From an uncultured Oscillospiraceae bacterium (GTDB lineage: Bacteria > Bacillota > Clostridia > Oscillospirales > Acutalibacteraceae): DNA of 55,197 bases. The DNA lies in assembly GCA_900539165.1 (NCBI GenBank), contig UQAZ01000013.1, positions 1 to 55,197 of the forward strand, in the 5' to 3' direction. The translations under genes were made by a program, and so were the position numbers. A model generated the notes under the pieces. It saw only the letters and a list, made by a program, of their open reading frames with translations, ran no database searches and was not told where the DNA came from. Position 1 is the stretch's first letter. Every line of letters begins with the position of its first letter. Positions 49,350-55,197 of the stretch are shown one piece after another.

Positions 49350-49976
49350 TTATTTACTCTTTTGCTTTTCTTTAATCTGCTTAATAAATCCCGGTGCATA
49401 ACCAAAGAGTGACACAAAAGCAAGGATAGCCGAAATAATCACCATACCGTAAATAACAGGTGTCGGCAAAGCCTTAAAGAACCATACTCCTACCAGTGCA
49501 CCGTTAGGACCGATAGCGATTATAGCAATCATAAATATGTAAAACACTGTTGTTGCAACCTTGCCCCACATTTCGGCAGCAACAGGTCTCATACCCATAG
49601 CCAGCAAAATCACGCCTGCAACAACCATAATAAGTTCCTTAATTATGAAAAGGAACAAAAGATATTTAAGCGGTCCTTCAAACGACCAAAACTTAACAAT
49701 AAGAATAATTACGATAGCAATTTGAGAAAGCTTGTCTGCTATCGGGTCAAGAATTTTTCCCAAATTAGAAACCATATTGAATTTTCTTGCAATCTTACCG
49801 TCAATAGCGTCTGTGGCTGCGGCAAGAATCATTAAAATAAAAGCGGCAACATAACTTTCTTTAATGAACAAAATCGAAAATACCGGTATAAGAGCTATTC
49901 TTAAAATGCAGAGCCAATTAGGTATTGTGTTCCAATTAGTAAATAAATCCTTTACATTTTCGTTAAACTTACTCAT
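49350..49976 (-). CDS. pgsA: CDP-diacylglycerol-glycerol-3-phosphate phosphatidyltransferase
   Basis: 208-residue polytopic enzyme that makes phosphatidylglycerol phosphate. The CDP-alcohol motif begins DAIDGKIARKFNMVSNLGKILDPIADKLSQ (D-x2-D-G-x2-A-R-x8-G-x3-D-x3-D) with all aspartates. About five to six membrane helices. Start overlaps the cvpA stop (ATGA). Confidence 0.96.
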   Translation of the reverse strand: MSKFNENVKDLFTNWNTIPNWLCILRIALIPVFSILFIKESYVAAFILMILAAATDAIDGKIARKFNMVSNLGKILDPIADKLSQIAIVIILIVKFWSFEGPLKYLLFLFIIKELIMVVAGVILLAMGMRPVAAEMWGKVATTVFYIFMIAIIAIGPNGALVGVWFFKALPTPVIYGMVIISAILAFVSLFGYAPGFIKQIKEKQKSK

Positions 49977-50701
49977 ATAATCCCCTCCGTAATTAAGTTA
50001 AACGGGTTAATATTGACAAGCCAATTATATATACTGCTGTTTAATGCAGTATTAATAACAGCGTTATCTCTGAATCCGTCAATTTGAGAAGCACCGCTTA
50101 CTGCGGAAACAAATATAAATACAATCAAAGCACCTTTTACGATACCAAACACACCGCCAAGCACCCTGTCAATTCCCTTGATCGTGCTTTTGCCGCCCTT
50201 TTCATTTCTCTTTTTCTTATTTCTGTTTCTTATAAGCCGAATAACCAAACCGGTTGCGCCAAAGAAAACAATAAACGTCAGAAGAAACAGCGCTGCCTTT
50301 ACGAGAATTAAAGCAACAGGCATAAACACATTATCCGCAATCACGGCAGCGACATCATCACCCGATGAAAACGAGAGAGACGAAAGATTAATTCCGTCTT
50401 TAATAAACGACGGTAATGTGTCTATTGTACTGTTTAGGTTAGAAAGTATTTCATCTATGTTTGCGGTGGTAACAACCTTTTGGCTAAGGCTGTTTACAAT
50501 TTTGTCCTGAACAAACGAATCATAAACAATTTGATAATATTCATTAGTTACAAACATACACAAAAACAAACCGACAGAATATCTAATCAAATTAACAAGT
50601 GTAATAAATATTCCCTTTGAATAGCCAACGAAAAATGCAAGCAAAAGTACACCGACTATCACAACATCGACATAATTTACAGTATAATTAAATATAGTCA
50701 T
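49973..50701 (-). CDS. CvpA family membrane protein
   Basis: 242 residues with four hydrophobic helices. NYVDVVIVGVLLLAFFVGYSKGIFITLVNLIRYSVGLFL and a later DRVLGGVFGIVKGALIVFIFVSAVS are the CvpA signatures. A lysine/arginine-rich cytosolic loop (RNRNKKKRNEKGGK) separates the halves. The E. coli homologue is needed for colicin V production; here it is probably an envelope gene. Coupled to pgsA. Confidence 0.9.
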   Translation of the reverse strand: MTIFNYTVNYVDVVIVGVLLLAFFVGYSKGIFITLVNLIRYSVGLFLCMFVTNEYYQIVYDSFVQDKIVNSLSQKVVTTANIDEILSNLNSTIDTLPSFIKDGINLSSLSFSSGDDVAAVIADNVFMPVALILVKAALFLLTFIVFFGATGLVIRLIRNRNKKKRNEKGGKSTIKGIDRVLGGVFGIVKGALIVFIFVSAVSGASQIDGFRDNAVINTALNSSIYNWLVNINPFNLITEGII

Positions 50702-50717
50702 AATATTTCCTTTCTAA

Positions 50718-51878
50718 TCACAGAACATCAATATACTGACCGTACTGCACATAGGATTTTGAGCCAAGTGTATGTACGCTGTTCACAGAGCTGTCACATT
50801 CCTCAGACCTGTTAAGTTCGCATTTATTAAGCGAATATATATTTATCTTATCGGGAACAAGAACGGTAATACTGTTGCCCGACGAACTTAAATACAAGAC
50901 CTCTTCGCTGACAGTCGTTTTACTTTTGACATTACCGTTTGATTTGATATATGCAATATCGGATTCTGCCGAATTCGAATAATCCTTATAATTCAGTACA
51001 AGTTCACGATTTTTTGTAAAACAATAATTGTTGACATTTACAGAGCCTTTTTGAAAAACATCCTTAAACTCTTTTGAAGAGGCAATACTTAAAAAGTCAT
51101 CGCCTATAATATATGCGTCATTAGCCGTACAATATGTTACATCCAAAATGTTTGAGCTTTCATAAGTTGCCGTCGCAGAATCCTGTGCATCGCCTACATT
51201 AATGGTATGAACAGTAGATACGACCGCCGCATCAACCGTTGAAACCGTAACATAAACACATTTAGTACCCGACGAATTAATAGCAAGTCTTGTTATATAA
51301 CCGTCCTTAATCGGCAGGCTCATTTTAACCTTTTCCAGACGAGACATTACTATCAATTCGCAATCGGCGTCGTCGGAAAATACAGCATATGCAACCGTTC
51401 CGTTAGACGCTATGCTTGCACAAATTATATTGCGCTTAGTATTTTTTTCATAAACACTTCGATTAGCTGTGTCAACTCTTAAACGGGTAGCACCACGGTC
51501 ATAAATACAAGTATAATTTCCTGCCGTTGTCATAATCGGATTTGAATATCCGTGGTCAAATGAGTCAATTTTTTTTGCATTAGACGGGTCAATAACAGAC
51601 AAAGATGTGTCTGTAAGAACAGCCAGTTTATCATTTACTACCTCAACATCAGCCTTGCCCGATATATCGAGCGAATACGGATAACCGTCGGCAACGGTTG
51701 AAATCGTAGTGTTTGCCGATATTTTATTTTTTACATCCGCAAAATCAATCTCACAGATTTTCATAATAACGATTGCAAGGATAATCAGAGCTAAGACTGA
51801 CCAAATTATAATTTTTGTTTTTCTATCCTTTTGTCGTTTCTTTTCCCTGAGCTTATTCGCTCTTTCGTTAGTAGGCAT
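50718..51878 (-). CDS. DUF5711 family membrane-anchored protein
   Basis: 386 residues: a charged cytosolic N-terminus (MPTNERANKLREKKRQKDRKTK), one transmembrane helix (about 26-45), and a beta-rich outer domain whose repeats (LAVLTDTSLSVIDPSNAKKI, GYITRLAINSSGTKCVYVTVS) suggest a propeller. Matches the DUF5711 arrangement common in Clostridia; no known activity. It lies between truA and cvpA. Confidence 0.85.
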   Translation of the reverse strand: MPTNERANKLREKKRQKDRKTKIIIWSVLALIILAIVIMKICEIDFADVKNKISANTTISTVADGYPYSLDISGKADVEVVNDKLAVLTDTSLSVIDPSNAKKIDSFDHGYSNPIMTTAGNYTCIYDRGATRLRVDTANRSVYEKNTKRNIICASIASNGTVAYAVFSDDADCELIVMSRLEKVKMSLPIKDGYITRLAINSSGTKCVYVTVSTVDAAVVSTVHTINVGDAQDSATATYESSNILDVTYCTANDAYIIGDDFLSIASSKEFKDVFQKGSVNVNNYCFTKNRELVLNYKDYSNSAESDIAYIKSNGNVKSKTTVSEEVLYLSSSGNSITVLVPDKINIYSLNKCELNRSEECDSSVNSVHTLGSKSYVQYGQYIDVL

Positions 51879-51890
51879 TTTTACTCCCTA

Positions 51891-52625
51891 TCAATACACA
51901 ATTTTATTAAGAAAAAGTCCCTGCGGCGGTGCTGTCCTGCCGGCTCTGCTTCTGTCAGTCGAAGCAATAATTTGAGAGAGTTCATTCTCCTTTATCTTAC
52001 CCTGTGCCACAAAAAGCAAGGTGCCGACCATTATCCTTACCATATTGTAAAGAAATCCGTCTCCGCAAACCTTAAAATAAACCAAGTCGCCCTCACGCCA
52101 CACATCAAATTTATATATTTCTCTGACGGTATCCTCAACATCTGTTTTAGATGAGCAAAAACCTGAAAAATCGTGTTTCCCGATATAAGCTTTTGCCTGC
52201 GTGTCAAGATATTCTGCGTCTAAATCATACCTGTACCAATAAGCATATCTGTCATAAAACGGATTGCGATATTTACCGTTATACACAACATAAACATATT
52301 CCTTACTGACACAATTATATCTTGGGTGAAAACTTAAATCAACCTCTGCACAGTCAAAAACAGCAATATCATTAGGTAGATAAGTATTTAACGCTAATAT
52401 AACTCCCTCATTAGATATATCCATATCCGTATCTAAACACAGACAATACATATTTGCATGCACACCGCTGTCTGTTCTGCTGCATCCAATGACATCAAGT
52501 CTTTTATTAAAGACTTTTTCAACCGCATCCTGAAAGACCTCTTGAACAGTAACGGCGTTATTCTGCACCTGATAGCCATGATAGGCCGTACCGTCATATT
52601 TAATTTTTATCAACAATCTTTTCAT
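51891..52625 (-). CDS. truA: tRNA pseudouridine(38-40) synthase TruA
   Basis: 244 residues. RLLIKIKYDGTAYHGYQVQ at the N-terminus, the catalytic Asp in GCSRTDSGVHA and a C-terminal GDGFLYNMVRIMVGTLL. It modifies anticodon-arm uridines 38-40. Overlaps ecfT by 4 bp; ecfA-ecfT-truA is a standard Firmicutes order. Confidence 0.97.
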   Translation of the reverse strand: MKRLLIKIKYDGTAYHGYQVQNNAVTVQEVFQDAVEKVFNKRLDVIGCSRTDSGVHANMYCLCLDTDMDISNEGVILALNTYLPNDIAVFDCAEVDLSFHPRYNCVSKEYVYVVYNGKYRNPFYDRYAYWYRYDLDAEYLDTQAKAYIGKHDFSGFCSSKTDVEDTVREIYKFDVWREGDLVYFKVCGDGFLYNMVRIMVGTLLFVAQGKIKENELSQIIASTDRSRAGRTAPPQGLFLNKIVY

Positions 52626-53434
52626 ATGATACTTACGGTAAAAAATCTGAGAAGTATTATACCGACAAAGTAAAGAATTGTAAGCACAAGTGCAAGAATA
52701 TCAGTAAAACGCATACGCATCACTTTCATCTTTGTTCTTCCGCTTCCGCCTCGATAGCACCTGCATTCCATAGCGTATTCAAGTTCGTTTGCACGCCTGA
52801 ATGATGAAACAAACAGCGGTATCATAATCGGTACAATAGCTTTTATTCTGTTGAAAATACTGCCTGTTTCCAAATCAGCACCTCTGCTTTTTTGGGCAGA
52901 CATAATTTTATCAACCTCTTCAACGAGTGTAGGTATAAATCTTAGTGCGATAGTCATAGTCATAGCAAGCGCCTGAACATCAATATGAAGATATGTCAAC
53001 GGCTTTAAGAGAGACTCTATTGCGTCTGTCAGCGAAGTGGGTGTAGTGGTATAAGTTAGCATTAAGCCAAAAATAACCAAAACAATTATTCTAAGTCCCA
53101 TAAAAATCGCATTGTGTATACCCTGCTCGGTTATTTTCAGAAAACCCAAAGTGAAAATCGGGTCTCCCGAGCCATAGAAAAGATTAATAATCGAAGTGAA
53201 AAGAACAATTACGATTATCGGCTTTAATCCCTTAAATATAACTTTAGGTTTAATTCCCGAAACAACGGAAATCCCCATTGCCAAGGCTATACAAATACCC
53301 ATTGAAATATAATTTCTGCACAAAAATACAGAAATCATAAGAAGAAGTGATATTACTATCTTCGCTCTCGGGTCTAATTTATGAATCAAGGAATCTCCGG
53401 GAAGGTATTGCCCGATTGCAGCATCAGAAAGCAT
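52622..53434 (-). CDS. ecfT: ECF transporter transmembrane subunit EcfT
   Basis: 270 residues, five or more membrane helices. LDPRAKIVISLLLMISV and the coupling motifs SAQKSRGADLETG and MECRCYRGGSGRTK contact the two ATPases. It is a shared energising unit; no substrate-binding S component is in the window, so substrate is not assignable. Overlaps ecfA2 by 11 bp. Confidence 0.95.
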   Translation of the reverse strand: MLSDAAIGQYLPGDSLIHKLDPRAKIVISLLLMISVFLCRNYISMGICIALAMGISVVSGIKPKVIFKGLKPIIVIVLFTSIINLFYGSGDPIFTLGFLKITEQGIHNAIFMGLRIIVLVIFGLMLTYTTTPTSLTDAIESLLKPLTYLHIDVQALAMTMTIALRFIPTLVEEVDKIMSAQKSRGADLETGSIFNRIKAIVPIMIPLFVSSFRRANELEYAMECRCYRGGSGRTKMKVMRMRFTDILALVLTILYFVGIILLRFFTVSII

Positions 53435-54299
53435 TTACATTCCCCCTCGCCTTTAATCTGTTTATCTCGTCAACAGCCTGTTCGACAGTATAAACTCCTA
53501 CATTGCAATCAATACCCATTTCGTTAAGCTTCAAAAAAATTTCGGTAACTTCAGGCACATTGAGACCCATTTCCTTTAGCTCTGCGCCATGGGAAAACAC
53601 TTCATCAACCGTACCGAACATAGCAACACTGCCGTCCTTAAACACCATAACCTTATCCGCTATACTTGCAACATCCTCCATAGAATGTGAAACAAACAAA
53701 ACGGTATTGCCCATTCTTTTTTGATAGCTTTTAACGAGATTCAAAATTACCTGTCTGCCTTTTGGGTCAAGACCTGCACAAGGCTCGTCCAAAATAAGCA
53801 CACCCGGCTTCATTGCAATAATTGAAGCAATGGCAACTCTTCTCTTTTGTCCCCCTGACATATCAAAGGGAGAAGCTGAGGTAAGTCCTCTGTCAAGTCC
53901 GACAATATCCATACTTTCAAGCACTCTGCTTTTAATTTCCTGTTCATCAAGCCCCATTTGCTTTGGGCCAAATGCAATTTCGTCAAAAACAGTATCTTCA
54001 AAAATCTGATATTCCGGATACTGAAAACACAAGCCTACGGCGAATTTAACCTGTCTTAAATCGGCCTTATTTTCCTTTTTCCAAATATTCTCTCCGTTTA
54101 CGCAAACGACGCCCTCTGTCGGCTTAATAAGACCGTTAAGGTGCTGAATAAAGGTAGATTTGCCGGAGCCTGTGTGTCCGATAATTCCTATGATTTCATT
54201 GCTTTCTGCCGTGAAATCGACATCCTTAATAGCACAAGCCTCAAACGGAGTTCCCACGCTGTAAATAAATTTTAAGTTTTTTGTTTCAAGTACAGCCAT
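53424..54299 (-). CDS. ecfA2: ECF transporter ATPase EcfA2
   Basis: 291 residues. Walker A GHTGSGKST, Q-loop CFQYPEYQIFEDTVFDEIAFGPK, signature MSGGQKRR, Walker B VLILDEPCAGLDP and switch VSHSMEDV. The SGGQKRR and GLDP forms with a C-terminal dimer domain fit EcfA2. Confidence 0.95.
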   Translation of the reverse strand: MAVLETKNLKFIYSVGTPFEACAIKDVDFTAESNEIIGIIGHTGSGKSTFIQHLNGLIKPTEGVVCVNGENIWKKENKADLRQVKFAVGLCFQYPEYQIFEDTVFDEIAFGPKQMGLDEQEIKSRVLESMDIVGLDRGLTSASPFDMSGGQKRRVAIASIIAMKPGVLILDEPCAGLDPKGRQVILNLVKSYQKRMGNTVLFVSHSMEDVASIADKVMVFKDGSVAMFGTVDEVFSHGAELKEMGLNVPEVTEIFLKLNEMGIDCNVGVYTVEQAVDEINRLKARGNVNAF

Positions 54300-54306
54300 T
54301 TATAAA

Positions 54307-55155
54307 CTAATCTTTCTGTAAATATTTTATCAGCAGTTCTGCACATTCGTCAGAATTAAGCACCGTGCTTTCGCTGTGTATTCCGAGCCTTTCGACAAGC
54401 TCGGTGGATTGCGGTACTTCAAGGCTCAAGGACTTTATCTTCTCAACATCGGAAAAAACCTGCTGAGGCGTTCCGTCAAGCTTTATCACACCGTCATCCA
54501 TAACAACAACTCTGTCAGCCTTTACAGCCTCGTCCATATAGTGAGTGATAAGCACAATCGTTATGCCCTCCTCACGATTCAGTTTCATTACGGTATCAAG
54601 TACCTCTTTTCTGCCGCTTGGGTCGAGCATGGCGGTAGGCTCGTCAAGAACTATGCATTTAGGTTTCATTGCGATAATTCCTGCAACGGCCACCCTTTGC
54701 TTTTGACCACCCGAAAGCTTAGACGGTGTACGCAAACGATATTCGTACATACCCACCGTTTTAAGTGCTTCGTCAACACGGCGTCTGCATTCTTCTGACG
54801 GTACTCCGATATTTTCAACACCAAATGCAACATCCTCCTCAACGATTGAGGAAACAATTTGGTTATCGGGGTTTTGAAAAACCATACCGACAGTTTTTCT
54901 TATATCGTAAATAGAATCGTCATCCTGCGCCTTTATATTATCTACAAAAACGCTGCCTTTGTCAGCAAACAAAATGCCGTTTGTCAGCTTAGCAACGGTA
55001 GATTTGCCCGAACCGTTATGACCCAAAATCGCAACAAAACTGCCTTGTTCTATTGACAAATTGAAGTTTTCAAGTACCTTTTCACTTTTAGGAGTGCCGT
55101 TTTCATCCTCTGTATCGTACGAGAATGATACATTTTCAAATTTTATTAAATCCAT
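54307..55155 (-). CDS. ecfA1: ECF transporter ATPase EcfA1
   Basis: 282 residues. Walker A GHNGSGKST, Q-loop MVFQNPDNQIVSSIVEEDVAFG, signature LSGGQKQR, Walker B CIVLDEPTAMLDP. The two ATPases, EcfT and TruA follow in order. The start is 1 nt after the upstream stop (TAATATG), with AGGA as Shine-Dalgarno. Confidence 0.95.
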   Translation of the reverse strand: MDLIKFENVSFSYDTEDENGTPKSEKVLENFNLSIEQGSFVAILGHNGSGKSTVAKLTNGILFADKGSVFVDNIKAQDDDSIYDIRKTVGMVFQNPDNQIVSSIVEEDVAFGVENIGVPSEECRRRVDEALKTVGMYEYRLRTPSKLSGGQKQRVAVAGIIAMKPKCIVLDEPTAMLDPSGRKEVLDTVMKLNREEGITIVLITHYMDEAVKADRVVVMDDGVIKLDGTPQQVFSDVEKIKSLSLEVPQSTELVERLGIHSESTVLNSDECAELLIKYLQKD

Positions 55156-55156
55156 A

Positions 55157-55197
55157 TTATTCCTGTGTCCAAATAGCAGTAGTGCCGCACGGAAGAA
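55157..55197 (-). CDS. C-terminal end of an upstream gene
   Basis: One minus-strand frame stays open from the window edge to a TAA at 55157-55159, ending LPCGTTAIWTQE. The stop sits 1 nt before the ecfA1 ATG, the pattern of a coupled gene pair. I do not recognise the protein; other frames also lack stops over this short stretch. Confidence 0.45.
   Translation of the reverse strand, partial: LPCGTTAIWTQE

Noticed and set aside
1..55197. CRISPR arrays, insertion sequences, prophage
   Set aside because: No direct-repeat arrays, transposase motifs or phage structural genes were seen in the window.

Overview
This AT-rich window looks like a chromosomal core segment of a spore-forming, Gram-positive member of the Clostridia, probably a Ruminococcus-like Oscillospirales species. 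Evidence is the conserved Firmicutes gene order, sporulation genes (spoVM, ytfJ), an ECF transporter, the PrkC/PrpC signalling pair, ClpE, and a secreted protein with a dockerin-like calcium loop. Nearly all genes lie on the minus strand. The only plus-strand protein genes are nanE, nanK and a small DUF1292 gene. I see no prophage, transposon or CRISPR array. The species assignment is inference.

Layout, left to right. (1) 1-6.5 kb: a tRNA-Val cut by the window edge, an hslO/methyltransferase/yerC operon, then lon-engB-lysA. (2) 6.5-19.7 kb: the Firmicutes 'ylo' housekeeping cluster, transcribed right to left as yicC-remA-gmk-rpoZ-priA-def-fmt-(Zn peptidase)-rsmB-rlmN-prpC-prkC-rsgA-thiN-(48 aa membrane protein)-spoVM. 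Compared with Bacillus, coaBC and rpe are missing. The last two genes are very short and easily missed. (3) 19.7-23.0 kb: sialic-acid catabolism, with nanA (coupled to a membrane protein of unknown function) divergent from nanE-nanK. (4) 23.0-24.3 kb: a promoter-to-terminator unit with no convincing protein, a small acidic DUF1292 protein, and a probable 6S RNA. (5) 24.3-30.3 kb: an NAD-dependent epimerase-like protein, a secreted transglutaminase-like protein, and a three-gene biotin carboxyltransferase operon resembling transcarboxylase (12S, 1.3S, 5S). (6) 30.3-40.8 kb: rluB-dacB-ytfJ-DUF2953-scpB-scpA-M50 protease-prmC-yqhQ and a lipoprotein/response regulator/histidine kinase group. (7) 40.8-46.4 kb: an uncharacterised structured RNA region, an Fe-S/sulfur operon (nifS-iscU-nadA-mnmA) behind two matching operator palindromes, then thyA-folA. 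(8) 46.5-47.0 kb: a five-tRNA cluster (Gly-Arg-His-Gln-Lys). (9) 47.0-55.2 kb: ecfA1-ecfA2-ecfT-truA-DUF5711-cvpA-pgsA-clpE.

The items most worth a second look are the unexplained RNA/micro-ORF unit at 23.06-23.53 kb, the pump-less transcarboxylase-like operon, the paired CCTA-N9-TAGG operators before nifS, the structured region at 40.88-41.04 kb, and several regulatory layouts where promoters, terminators or hairpins overlap. All functional calls are from reading the sequence; no database search was possible.
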